Below, one piece after another: positions 11,590 to 21,463 of a stretch of 30,484 nucleotides of DNA. The position numbers and the translations under genes were made by a program. Under the pieces are notes generated by a model. It did not search any database. It was not told the DNA's origin and worked only from the letters and a program-made list of their open reading frames with translations. Position 1 is the stretch's first letter. Every line of letters begins with the position of its first letter. This stretch comes from Gnetum montanum (taxonomy: Eukaryota > Streptophyta > Gnetopsida > Gnetales > Gnetaceae), in the NCBI GenBank assembly GCA_015680685.1, contig MNCI01016470.1, positions 755,850 through 786,333 of the forward strand, in the 5' to 3' direction.

Positions 11590-13070
11590 CTTTATTATCT
11601 CATCTTAATCAAGAGAGGTAGTCAGTGACCACATTCTTCGTTCCTTTCTAATCTACCATAATAAGATCGAATTCCTACAAGATCACAAGCCAATGTATGA
11701 TACAGGGGCTCACCATCGACTTGTTCATTAGAAGATGGATGGCATTGTGGTCTGTGTGCATAAATACTTTATAACTAGGCACATGGTGCCTGAATTTCTT
11801 AAGAGCATACACCATAGCCATTAATTTTTTCTCCATGGTGGTGTAATTCAATTGTGCACCTACAATGCTTTAGCTCATGCAATGGATGTAATATGGACAT
11901 TTTTTATCATCCAACTATGTAAGCACCACTCCCAAAGCATAATTAGATGTGTCCATCATTACGTGAAATGATTTGGACTAGTCTAATACTCATAGAATTG
12001 GAGTTTCTATGAGTTTTTCCTTCAACTATTGGAATGCATGTTCACACTTCTTAGTCCAAATGAATGAAGCATCTTTCTTCGTAAGCTCGACTAATGGCTT
12101 TGCAATCTTAGAGAAATTTTCTATGAATCGTTGGTAGTAGCCAGTATGCCCAAGGAATGATCAAACATTTTTAACTATCTTTGGTTGATGTGTTATTCCT
12201 TGTATGATCCTTACCTTCTCTAGGTCTACCACAATCCCTTCTTGTGAAATTCGATGCCCCAATACTATACCCTCCTAGACCATTAGTTGGCATTCTACCA
12301 ATTGAGCCTAAGGTTTCTTTCAACACATCTTTTTAGAACCTACTCAAGGCAATCTAGGGCTTTCTCAAATGTAGCCCTATAGATAGCAAAGTCATCCATA
12401 AAGACTTCTACCCCACTACCAATCTGTTGTTCAAAAATACTAAAGACCAAGCATTGAAATGTTACAGGGGCATTACAAAAATCAAATGGCATCTTACAAT
12501 ATGCAAAAATTCCCCAAGGACTAGTGAATGTTATCTTGGTCTAATCTTTTGATGTAATTTGAATTTGGTTATTACCACTATAACCATCCAAGAAGCTATA
12601 ATAGCAATGCTTGAAGATAGTGTCCAACACTTGGTCCACAAATGGCAATGGAAAATGATCTTTAAATATTTCCATGTTCAATAGCCTAAAGTCAATGTAG
12701 ACTCACCACTTGTCACCTTTCTTTAGCACAATTATGAGTGGACTAATCCATTCACTATCCATGATGGAATAAATAACCTTGCCTTGAGGAATTACTCTAT
12801 TTCCTCCTTGATAATCTACTTTAGTTTAGGGTTCAACTGCCTCTATGGCTACCTTCTTGGCTTCATCGCTAGGTCAATGTAAATGCAATGCTAGCATATC
12901 CTTGGATTGATTTCTGTTAGCTCAAGATATGACCAAATAAAGGTTGTTGGTGATTTGTTAACCACCTTCAACAACTTTTCTTTTTGTTTAGGAGCAAGTT
13001 TGGCATTGATTATGGCCAAATTTCCACTGTTTCAAAATGCATACTCCATGCTAACTAGTATAGTTTTCAA
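11590..13070 (-). pseudogene. Reverse transcriptase-RNase H remnant of element 2
   Basis: RT motifs on the minus strand are IDFRLLNMEIF (about 12690-12660), YSFLDGYSGNNQIQI (about 12605-12560), FDFCNAP (about 12480-12500; usually FGLCNAP) and the catalytic FMDDF at about 12388-12402, which is intact. Next come VLKRC, NLRLNW, SFLGHTGYY and a WTKKCEHAF segment that opens the RNase H. RNase H follows with DTSNYALG, NYTTMEKKLM and FMHTDHN, so its acidic residues can be located. Many in-frame stops occur, several at positions where element 3 has Gln, Arg or Trp. It corresponds module for module to element 3 (29155-30484). Confidence 0.85.
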
Positions 13071-13322
13071 ATCTAGGGGCTCCTCCTTGAATTTATTAAG
13101 GATTTTCAACTCTCCTCAACAGATATCATCATCTTCATCATCAAAGAGTTAGTGATGAACTTGTTCAAGCTCATCCATGCTTTCAACATAAGCACATGTT
13201 AGGCTCTTAGTTGATTCCATGCATAATGTGCTACTATCTGAGTTACCTGTTAGCCACTAGGTACCCTTCTATTTCATGGATATTGCATATAGACACCTTT
13301 GAATATCTATTTCTTGTGTACA

Positions 13323-13865
13323 CTAATTGCATGTTGTAATGTATGTACTTTTTATGGACCAAATCTTTTGCACACAATTGCACCCGTTATCACTATACAC
13401 GATGCATGGAATATGCTTCTTCTTCAACCTTCCAAATTCATTTTCCTTGGATATTTCCAAGGAGAGATCCATTATGCCCAGACATGCATCAACCATGCTT
13501 AACCATGCTCTTCCCATAATGATGGGGAAGTAACCTTTGCAATTTTCAATCTTGATCACTAGAAAATCGATAGGATAGGACCACCCACTAGTTTTGGTCA
13601 TAAAGTCCCCCACTAATCCCAAAGAAATAGTGATTGATTAGTCTGCCAATTCTAAATAGATGTTGCTCTTCTTGAGAGGTGGTAGGTTCCACGCCTTGTA
13701 CATGTCATGAGAGATGAGATTGACATTAGAATCAAAATAAAGAAGAGCCTTACATGGTTCATGTCCAATGATCTTTAGGTAAATGAGTGGACTTCCTAAG
13801 TTAGATCTTTTCATGAGAAGATTTCCAACCTTGATCCACTTAGAAATAGCATGAGTTAACATCAT
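13323..13865 (-). pseudogene. Aspartic protease remnant of element 2, active site lost
   Basis: This matches the element 3 protease (28276-28899) over nearly its whole length: the shared MYKAWNLPPLKKSNI, GWSYP.DFLVI, FPIIMGRAWLS and SDxGCNC motifs allow residue-by-residue alignment. The active-site segment that reads LDSGSGVNLIS in element 3 is LYFDSNVNLIS here, so the catalytic Asp is Tyr and both Gly are replaced. A stop at about 13637 divides it into two open pieces (13865-13638 and 13622-13323). The family enzyme cuts the Gag-Pol polyprotein. Confidence 0.85.
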
Positions 13866-13999
13866 AGTGCAAATCTGAGGTGATGTTTAGTTTGAAGGGC
13901 ACTTGAAGGTGTTTGATGTAGAGGATGAGGGTGTTGGGGATGTAGGATAGCTAGTTGCATTAGGTTGTGAGGGTTTGGGAGGATTGTTGGGTTAGAAAA

Positions 14000-16329
14000 A
14001 GGGTCATTTCTTGGATCCATTATCTAAACCACTCAGCAAGAAAGCCGGTTGTGAATATCCAACCCTTGTAGCATTTTGTTGCTGCAGCTACGAAGGAAAT
14101 TCTCCCTACATGGATAGGAGTAGGAAGTAACTAGGTTGAGGGAAGAGGAATATGAGAAAATGGATGCAGAGGATGGTACAGATATGGGTTATCTCCCCAA
14201 GTAGATGGTGAATGTGTTTAGTGGTACTCTAGAGGGTAATTGTGATGTTGAAATGATCTGTGGCTTGCAAAACTTCATGGAGAAATAGATTGTTGAACAT
14301 GGTACCCATATGAATCTGGTTGCCTATAAGGGTACTACTACCTTGGTGGTGGCATTCTCCATGATTGTGGTTGGTGCCACTATTGGTATCACTCATATGA
14401 TTTTGGTGGAGCTCCACTTGGGTAATAAGCTTATTGTTGCTGGTGGCATTGCCTTGGATTGCCTTGGGGACAAGATAATCATCTAGGTGCTTACCTATGT
14501 GCTAGTCGATGATTCAATGCATACACCCCAGACTCTTGTAAGTGTGACACCATAAGGCAACACCCCTTTGGATGTTCATATTGATAGATGTCACAACTAG
14601 TATCATCATTAGTGTTGGTTTCCACAACTTCCTCTATGGCAACAGCTTTTTCCTTACCTCTTTGGTAGTCACATTCAACTTCTTTTTGACTCCTATGGTC
14701 ATGATCACTATTCTATTCTTTGGATGCCTTAGCAATTTTCATAGCAATTTGAAAATTTTCATCTAAAGAGTCCCATAATTTATCAACCTTTGTTGAAACG
14801 TCAAAAATAGATTTTTGAATAAGTAAGGTTTTCCTGTTTACCACTTCATCGAGTGGTGACTCCTCCTTATCACAAAATCAAACCTCCCTTTTTCAAATGG
14901 AAGGGTCGCTATTATACTCTTCTACACTTTCCCTTTTTCACAACTCACCTTCTTCTTTTGCTACCTACTCTATAAGTGTTTGGATCTAATGAGCTTTTAA
15001 TTTAGATAGTCTCCCTTGGGCATAAACCCCAAGAGTTATTCTAGTTACTGCTCAGCCCATCTATGATGTGGCGGAGCTATTCCCTTTGAGAATAACCATG
15101 GCCAAGGCATCAATGTAAGAGTGAATAATATCAACCCATGGTGCAGTCCAAGGGTTCATGTGTTCCTTGTTTCTAGCCTTGGATTTACATTCTCAAGTTA
15201 GACACTCTGGAGTACATTTGGTATTTATCATTAAATAGTTCTAACATGGTACTTCATTGATGAATTGATTCTACCTTCAAGGACTGGTACCAGCTTTCAA
15301 ATTCCTTGATGAGTGTCCTAAGGAAGAGCTTGAGTTTTTGCCAGTCATTTTCAATATTCTATAAGGTGCAAGCATCATGGAAAGCTTGTAGATGTGTCTA
15401 TAGATTAGAGTTGTATCCCCCCTCAAATCTTGGGATATTATTCATGTCTAAGCACTTGATCTAACTATCTTTCACATACCTGGTTGGGATCTTTAGTACC
15501 TCTGCAATGTTAAGCATACTTCTAGTCACCAATAGAGGTTCATCATCATCATTGCATTGATGATGCTAATGATGATTTTTTCCACCCTTGCATTCTTAGT
15601 GGCCTTGACAGTCATTATTGTCTCATTGATCACCTTCATCATGATTATTTTAATGATGGATTTTATGAAAACCAATAGATGAAGAGGAATGTTTAGAATT
15701 AGATAAAGAGGATGAAGAGGAAAGTGGACTGCCACCACCACCATGGTGTCCACCATCACCTTTTTGCTCATTATGATCACCATCCTTGGATCCCTTGCCA
15801 TCATGATGTTTGCCCAAGTGCCTACTTTGACTATCACTTTTTCCTGAATGTGGTTTATGAATAGTGGATCGTAGGATCATGGCCACACCCTAATTACCAA
15901 CAAAAGGGATGGAGAATCTTCATGTTGAGAACCTTCAAAGGGAGGATCCTCATTGTCATCTTGATTTAGTAGGAATAATGGATTAGTGAAGTGTTTCCCC
16001 TTTGCAAACTCATGGTGCTTATCCTAATGTTGATCTTGCTTACATTATGTTTCAGTGGGATGGTAGTCTTGAGTGTCATAATTTTTCACAACATATTCCT
16101 CATGAAGATCCTAGATGCCTAACTTCTTAAGGGTTTGAAATAGCATCCCAGACATAGATCGATTAGGAGGCATTATGATATTATCCTCTATATCAATACA
16201 TTACAATTTTTTATCCTAATGTAGGATGAAGGTGAAGTCTAACACATACTCATCTAGATGAGTATATACCACTTTGCACTCTTGTGGGACCAACGGTTTG
16301 ACATCTTCATGTCTATGGAAAGAAGACAT
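14000..16329 (-). pseudogene. Gag polyprotein remnant of element 2
   Basis: The frame starts at an ATG at 16329-16327, reading MSSFHRHEDVKPLVPQE then VVYTHLDEYV, and is broken by many stops. A His/Asp/Gly/Ser-rich low-complexity region occupies 15886-15540. The retrotransposon gag core follows (about 15470-15170), with KCLDMNNIPRFEG, HLQAFHDAC, WQKLKLF, ESWYQSL and LFNDKYQMYSRVSNLR. It matches element 3 gag (26769-27100) almost word for word. The zinc-knuckle-like segment (about 14600-14545) reads CDIYQYEHPKGCC; its second Cys is Tyr compared with element 3. A His/Asn-rich tail lies at 14417-14229. Assignment is firm, function is lost. Confidence 0.8.
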
Positions 16330-16460
16330 TTTTCAACAAATAAAATAAGTAGTTTGTTTTTGTAATTATAGGTCATGTGGAAGTGATGTTGATCTTGGGT
16401 TCGTCCAATGATATTAATAATTCTCACTAATCCTAGGTAGCACATTTTTCAACAAACAAA

Positions 16461-16479
16461 GTCCCTAGCAATAGCACCA
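16461..16479 (-). other. Primer-binding site of element 2 (tRNA-Asp type)
   Basis: The minus strand reads TGGTGCTATTGCTAGGGAC, one base past the LTR end. It differs from the plant tRNA-Asp complement (TGGCGCCGTTGCCGGGGA...) only at C or G bases of CpG or adjacent sites, each changed to T or A. Confidence 0.85.
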
Positions 16480-17083
16480 ATGATGAGTGGCAAGGTACCC
16501 CTATGCCCAATCATACGAATCACCAGGCCTTCATGCATAATAGGGTCAAATTCTGTGGACTTTATAATTTCTAGTGCACTAGTCTTCTAGGCAATGAACC
16601 TTGCCCTAAGGTCATTCATTGTCTTCCCAATTACACTTATGAAGTACAAAGGTATGATTAAGTGTAATCAAGGCATATGATTTTTATCATTTTATATTTT
16701 ATGGTCTTTGGTGCTTTGAAGAGAGAGATAAAGTAATTTAAGGAATAATCTAAATTCACTAACTAACTAATCTATAACTAGTCCTAACATAAGCATCCAG
16801 TCCCACTTTCCGTACATGTCCTGAATCCATGTATCCACTGCTAGGTTACCAAGTGCTACGCCAGTGGGTGCACCAAGCAATAATGTTGCAGGGATTACCA
16901 AGCAAATGTGTGTTATGCTTGAAGTAGTTGTACTTATGTAATTAATTTTTCTAGCTTATCTTTCTTAATTACCTAATTAAATTAATTACTAGAAAACATT
17001 GAGTAAATAACTGAGAATATTAAATACATAAATGAAACATTTAAACTATCCAAAATGCTGCAAGGTTTATCAAGAAGTTCATC

Positions 17084-17089
17084 TTTATT
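17084..17089 (-). promoter_or_regulatory. AATAAA polyadenylation-like signal in the element 2 5' LTR
   Basis: AATAAA on the minus strand, conserved with its surroundings (AATAAAGATGA) in all three family LTRs (also at 4733-4738 and 2856-2861). It probably marks the R region end. Confidence 0.5.
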
Positions 17090-17258
17090 GCTGCACACAC
17101 TATTGTGCTTAGGTACAATAATGCTCAAATAAAGATTTGTACACTCAATGACTCCTACTGCAAGCACTTGAGAGAAATATTCTAACTTTCAAATGAGCAA
17201 ACTACAAGAGTTTTTCTACTATTATGAATTTTATTCCATAAATGTAATTGATGAGTTC

Positions 17259-17270
17259 ATATTTATAGTA
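17259..17270 (-). promoter_or_regulatory. TATA box of the element 2 5' LTR
   Basis: The minus strand reads TACTATAAATAT. TATA-like words occur at the matching place in the other two family LTRs (about 4906-4917 and 3031-3042), about 170-180 bases upstream of a shared AATAAA. Confidence 0.6.
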
Positions 17271-17388
17271 AAAAATGGACCCTGCATCGACAGGATCACA
17301 TCGATGCATGAAACAATGCATTAACAGGGCCATGTCGATGGGGCCGTGTTGACGATGCCTCATCGATGCAGCCAACCGTGACCCATCA

Positions 17389-17393
17389 ATAAG
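17389..17393. repeat. Target-site duplication of element 2, right copy (ATAAG)
   Basis: ATAAG directly after the LTR end GACCCATCA, matching 4124-4128. Confidence 0.92.
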
Positions 17394-18447
17394 CTACTAG
17401 GTTAACTTTACCATATCTCTAAGAAGGTCTAATATCTCCTATGGGTTTGTCTTTGGTAATTGAATACTATGGTGGCAATGGTGGTAAAGATGAAACAATA
17501 CCACCCTGCATCTCTGAGCTAGGGAGAGATGTAGACACTAGTGTAGATTCTGACCTAAACTCAAACTCCAACTATGTGTTTGAATTTTTTTTATTTGAAT
17601 CATAAGAATCTCTAGAAGAAAATTCATAAAGCATGATAGTTTCATCAAAAATAAAATTTCTACTAATTATGACTTTACTAGTTTCTAGACACCATAGCTT
17701 ATACCCGTTAACACCAAACTTATAACCAAGAAAGATACATTTTCTAAATCTAGGTTCCAAATTTCCATTATCAACATGAGCATATGCAAGGCATCCAAAT
17801 ATCTTCAAATCTAAAAAGCTAACAAGAGTACCAAACCCTACCTCTTCTGGAGTCTTCTTGTCAATAGTAGTTGAGGGAGAGCAGTTAAAAAGAAAACAAG
17901 TTGTAGTAGCAACTTCGGCCCAAAATGACTTAGGTAAGCCAAAGTTGGAGAGCATACAATGTACTTTCTTTATCAAACTCCTGTTCATTCACTTCACCAC
18001 ACCATTTTTCTGTGGAATACCAAGAACTTTTAGGTGCCTCAAAATTCCTTTTTTTTTTGTAGAAAGCATTGAACTCATCAGAACAAAACTCCAAGCTATT
18101 CTCAGTGTAGAGATGCTTTATCTACTTCCCTATTTGCTTCTCAATCATAGTCTTCCACTGCTTAAATGTAGCAAGCACATCACTCTTTTGCTTCAAGAAG
18201 AACAACCATACTTTTCTAGAAAAGTCATTAATGACAATCAACATATAGCTAGCACAACCTTCAAAAAGCACCCTAGATGGTCCCTAGATATCAGAATATA
18301 TATAATCAAGTGTCCCCTTTGTGTTGTGAATGCCTGTGCTAAAATTAACTCTGTTCTACTTTCCAAAAATGTAGTGTTCACAAAACTCCAATTTACTAAT
18401 GTTGTGTCCATCAATAAGTCCTCTTCTACTTTGTTTAGCCATTCCAT
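17389..18447 (-). pseudogene. Copia integrase remnant, with the linker to RT
   Basis: Read leftwards: the end of the HHCC zone (HNISKLEFCEHY at about 18400), the core (LDYIYSDI then a stop where Trp is usual, SYMLIVINDFSRKVWLF), a YTENSLEFCSDEF segment, GIPQKNGVVK and MNRSLI, then the open stretch 17988-17572. That stretch has FWAEVATTTCFLFN, FGCLAYAHV, KCIFLGYKFGVNGYKLW and IISRNFIFDE, all classical copia integrase C-terminal motifs. Two catalytic positions are altered: the Asp of the usual TDNG is Glu (TENS), and the Glu of the usual VVER is Lys. The linker ends in RYGKVNLVA at the insertion point and continues in frame at 4128. Confidence 0.87.
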
Positions 18448-18448
18448 T

Positions 18449-19050
18449 CTAACTCATATGCCTAAGACATGTATGCCATAGTCTAGTAACATCACCATCT
18501 AATAAGGAAGGAGTCGTGTCAACTGCATCATCTATAATCCTAGAACCCTGCAAGACATATAGCTTGGCATACCTTTTCTGCCCTTTCATCACAACAAGAG
18601 CACCTTTGCTAACCTTCAAAACTCCACCTTCACCAGTGTATTTGTACCCATTTAAATCAAGGGTGCTCAAAGAAATAAGACCACGCTTTAAATCTGGGAC
18701 ATGTCTCACATCAGCAAGTGTCCTAAAAACTCTATCAAACATTTTAATTCTGACTATTCCAAAACCAGCTATATTACAAGAAGCATTATTTCCCATCATC
18801 ATAGCACCCTTAGACACTATTTCATATGTTGAGAACCAGTCCCAATTAGGACACATATGAAATGTGCAAGCTGAATCAAGAATCCAATCCTCACAAGGTT
18901 TGGAGTAACCATTATAAATAACTAGGAGTTCCCCATCATTGTGTGCATCTTCAACAACACTGTCTTCACCAAAATTTTCTAGTTGTTTTCCCTTCTAATT
19001 TGCACTAGCTTTCTTATTCTTATTCTATAACTTGTAAAATTCAAATTTGA
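18449..19050 (-). pseudogene. Copia protease and GAG-pre-integrase remnant
   Basis: The protease active site WILDSACTFHMC is intact at about 18840-18880. It is followed by an open stretch (18856-18449) with NWDWFSTYE, DVRHVPDLKRGLISLSTLD, GYKYTGEGGVLKVSKGAL, KLYVLQGS and RLWHTCLRHMS. That is the pre-integrase domain and the first His of the integrase zinc finger. Similarity to Tork/Tnt1-type copia is strong by eye. Upstream (18890-19050) the frame is acidic and low in complexity. Function in the family: polyprotein cleavage and the start of integrase. Confidence 0.88.
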
Positions 19051-19751
19051 TGTTCCCCTTCTTCTTGTAGTAATTACAGGTTTTGTCTCTATGTTTAGAT
19101 TTTGATTTACCCTTCTGAGCACCACTAGAATTCCTTTATGGTGTCCTTCCTTTAACTACAAGGCCCTCTACCTAAGTCTCTAATCCAACCAGAAGCTGTT
19201 TCATTTTCTCCTTAGAGAACAAAGCATCATAAACTTCATCTAGAATGAGAGAATCACAACTATATAGTATAGTATCTTTGAAAGTTATATATGAATAAGG
19301 CAAGGAACACAATAGGATCAACCCTAAACCTTCTTCATCATACTTAACCTTCATATTCTCTAGATTAAATATAATTTCTTTAAAAATAGTTAAGTGATCT
19401 TTAATAGACATACCTTCTATCATACGGTGAGAATACAATCATTGTTTCAGGTGTAGCTTGCTAGTCAGGCTTTTTGTCATGCACAACTACTCTAATTTTA
19501 ACCACAATGCAACAGTGGTTTTCAGAACATCCTACAAATTTGATTTGATAGATGAAGATGAAATTGAGATAGGGCCTTTTGATCCCTATGTTGTTTTTCC
19601 TCTGGTGTCCAAGGTGAGGGCATCTTGTCAAACCCCAACTATGCATCATCCAAATTTTCATTTGTGCAAGCACAGCCTACATCTTGACCCACCATAGCGA
19701 AAATTTGGTTTTGTAATTCAAAAGTGGAATATCGTATTTCATAGTTGCCAT
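19050..19751 (-). pseudogene. Copia gag remnant
   Basis: The frame starts at the ATG at 19751-19749, 28 bases past the primer site: MATMKYDIPLLN, then KTKFSLWWVKM with a stop after it, which fits the usual Tork gag start (FSLWQVKM). The open part 19438-19172 carries MYSHRMIEGMSIKDH, LGLILLCSLPYSY and LDEVYDALFSKEKMKQ, the UBN2/gag core. A zinc knuckle is recognisable at about 19080-19030 as CNYYKKKGNIKFEFYK; its second Cys, its His and its last Cys are replaced. A frameshift and stops lie between 19440 and 19680. Confidence 0.85.
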
Positions 19752-19779
19752 TGCCAAAAAAAAACAAAAAATCAAACTT

Positions 19780-19792
19780 GGCTCTAATACCA
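19780..19792 (-). other. Primer-binding site of the copia (initiator tRNA-Met type)
   Basis: The minus strand reads TGGTATTAGAGCC, three bases past the LTR. It matches the usual plant copia site TGGTATCAGAGCC with a single C-to-T change. Confidence 0.88.
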
Positions 19793-19795
19793 GAT

Positions 19796-20178
19796 TATAG
19801 AAAAATAAAATAAGAAAAATGCAATAGGCAAATAAAAATCAAAATAGCAACACACACAGAATTTATGTGGAAACCCCAAATCAAGATGAAAACCATGGGC
19901 AAAAGCAGAGAGTTAATTCATTAAATTAGAGATTTTTTTTCTTGAGTGTACAAAAGGAGAGAGAAAAAGGGACTATATAAAGGGGAGTCTAACCCTTCAA
20001 CTTTTGGTACAATGTAACAACAAAAACCAAAAATAGAATTCTAGTACAATGAAATAATAGAAACTAGAAATAGAATTCTAGTACAATGTAGCGACAAAAA
20101 ACTAGAAATAGAATTCTAGCACAATGTAATGGCAAAAAACTAGAAATAGAATTCAAGTTATCTCATCATACTCTAACA
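19796..20178 (-). repeat. 5' LTR of the copia element
   Basis: A 383-bp LTR; the element strand begins TGTTAGAGTATGATG and ends TTTTTCTATA, where TCTACA would be usual, so the final CA is decayed to TA. A TATA-like CTTTATATAG lies at about 19973-19982. The upstream (U3) part holds four tandem repeats (20007-20156). The bases next to it, GATTA at 20179-20183, would be one copy of a target duplication, but the partner is outside the window. Confidence 0.85.
20007..20156 (-). repeat. Four tandem 37-38 bp repeats in the copia LTR U3
   Basis: Units lie at 20007-20043, 20044-20080, 20081-20118 and 20119-20156, each starting gtacaatg (gcacaatg in the last) and ending tagaattcta (attcaa in the last). 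They sit just upstream of the LTR TATA box. Tnt1-type LTRs are known to carry tandem enhancer boxes at this place; an enhancer role here is inference. Confidence 0.9.
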
Positions 20179-20183
20179 GATTA

Positions 20184-20965
20184 CTTCATCATAGGAAAAC
20201 AAGTTAACTTGTTAAAGATGATATTATGTCATATCATTCTAACTTAGTAAATAATGTGCTTAAATTTATTATTTTAGATTCAAAGTTCAATAGCTTACAA
20301 AAGGGTTCCTCACTTACACAACCTTCAGTTCTTTTTAGAGGAATTGAATCCATCTTCCACTCTTAATTCTAAGATAATGAGAACTTAAGCGAAACTTGCC
20401 AATGGAACTTTGATACTTAATTAAAATAGCAATAGTAAGATAGTGAGCTTCTACATTTGAAAATACCAACCATAGTCTCATGAATCCTTAATAATTGTTG
20501 GAAAATTTTTTTGCACTCTTTCAATATCTTTCCAAAGTTTAGCACTATGTCCAAGTTCCCAAACATCATATCCATATAATATAATACAGTAGAATAAATG
20601 ATAGTTTGAAAATTTTATTTTCTGACCTTCAAGTCCAAAGTTGTAAATCCTTGCACTTACATTTGATAGCATCCAAAGCTTTGAAACCTCTTTCTATTCT
20701 TTCTTTGATACACTTCCTCCACATGTAATTCTTCATATAAATAAAACTGAAATATTTAAGAAAATCTCCTATTTGTACATTGATTCCTCCAAACACAAGT
20801 TATAACAAGTATTTCTTGTACCTTGATCATCAATTTGATTTTATCCACATTTACTTGAAGACTAGATAAGTGACAATAATTTTCTAAAATTTACAACATA
20901 ATTCGTATCCATTCTATAATAGTGGAAATCAAAATAGCATCAAAAAGTTCAAAAATAGCCTTGTA
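20184..20965 (-). pseudogene. Plant LINE reverse transcriptase, C-terminal fragment
   Basis: Read leftwards from about 20960: LENYCHLSSLQVNVDKIKLM (usual LINE motif: C..SGL.VN..KTK), then IGDFLKYFSF (a degraded YLG-type motif), KERIERGFKALDAIKCKCK, YGYDVWELGHS (usual YGCEVWG), WKDIERVQKNF, and near 20350-20400 RLSSHYLRIKSGRW, recalling the LRIETGRW of plant LINEs. Frameshifts and stops separate the parts. The 5' side ends at about 20965. The 3' side runs up to the copia LTR, so the copia may have inserted into the LINE. Family assignment by motif recall only. Confidence 0.75.
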
Positions 20966-21025
20966 CTTTAATATCACATATGTTTCATATAATGGAAACT
21001 ATAATTACCAATTACTTTTTTAGCC

Positions 21026-21463
21026 TGACACTTGTGAAGACTAATCTCTAGTTAACTTGAGCTATAATAGACTTTTTTATTTTGTGGTCAGTTTAGTTTT
21101 ATATTTTTAAATTTTTGTGAAAGATCCCAAACTTGTTTTTATAAGTAAAAAGAGAAGACATGTTAGAGTTAACTTATGTGTTGACTCCATTATTATAACC
21201 TAGATCTATCTATTTAAACCTATCTTGAGTTTAGTTATGGGCAGTGCATTGAGAGTGATCTCTTGTGTCTAGGGTGTTATTATGAATAAGCAACAACTTT
21301 GTAATCTTTGTGATCTTTCTTAAAGATTAGAAGAAGTTGCTTTCGTGTTTATCTCCATTTGTTTCTTTCACTCATTTTACAAATTTTCTTTGTTGTGTTA
21401 ATTTTATTTTTGTGATGCTAATATTTAGTTATAATGTTTTTTCACAATGTTTAATATAGTAAT
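21026..21463 (+). repeat. 5' LTR of the small LTR element
   Basis: Collinear with 22056-22512 (landmarks: gttaacttgag, ttttttattttgt, gttgactc, tctatttaaa, ggtttagttatgggca, ataagcaacaactttgtaatc). The exact left end is uncertain by a few bases because the first dozen bases differ between the two LTRs. Confidence 0.75.

Larger units (their letters stand above)
4129..17388 (-). mobile_element. Element 2: complete Ty3/gypsy (Athila/Tat-like) element with extra 3' ORF
   Basis: This is a 13,260-bp minus-strand element bounded by LTRs of 901 bp (4129-5029) and 908 bp (16481-17388), both running TGATG...CATCA, and by the target duplication ATAAG. The coding-direction order is 5' LTR, tRNA-Asp-type primer site (16479-16461), gag (16329 to about 14000), protease (about 13865-13323), RT and RNase H (about 13070-11590), integrase (about 11330-10240), a 2.1-kb spacer, a long extra frame (8109 to about 5270) and the 3' LTR. 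Protease-RT-RNase H-integrase order makes it gypsy. The primer type, the FLDGYSG/FMDDF style of RT and the third frame point to the Athila/Tat group. By eye the LTRs differ at roughly 10-15% of positions in their first 265 bases, so the insertion is old. All frames are broken. Confidence 0.92.
16481..17388 (-). repeat. 5' LTR of element 2
   Basis: A 908-bp LTR paired with 4129-5029; TGATGAGTGG at the left and GACCCATCA at the right on the plus strand. As the 5' LTR it would drive transcription leftwards. It shares the R/U5 landmarks with the other two family LTRs in the window. Confidence 0.93.
3107..20178 (-). mobile_element. Ty1/copia element (Tork/Tnt1-like), interrupted by element 2 and element 1
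   Basis: This is an old copia element on the minus strand. Its own sequence occupies 17389-20178 and 3107-4128; 4129-17388 is a later insertion. The order in the coding direction is 5' LTR, tRNA-Met primer site, gag, protease, GAG-pre-integrase, integrase, RT, which is the copia order. The RNase H and 3' LTR must lie left of the window, beyond element 1. The gag-to-RT reading frame continues across the element 2 insertion once it and one ATAAG copy are removed. Lineage (Tork/Tnt1-like) is judged from gag, the pre-integrase segment and the YVDD-containing RT; it has not been tested by phylogeny. Confidence 0.9.

Noticed and set aside
15526-15837. 103-codon Met/Ile/Val-rich minus-strand frame
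   Set aside because: An out-of-frame reading of the His/Asp/Ser-rich low-complexity gag region (15650-15886 is the better frame).
17858-18481. 207-codon open frame on the plus strand
   Set aside because: It lies wholly antisense to the copia integrase and pre-integrase region, whose motifs are clear on the minus strand. Its own translation has no recognisable family.
18516-18860. 114-codon plus-strand frame
   Set aside because: Antisense shadow of the copia pre-integrase domain.
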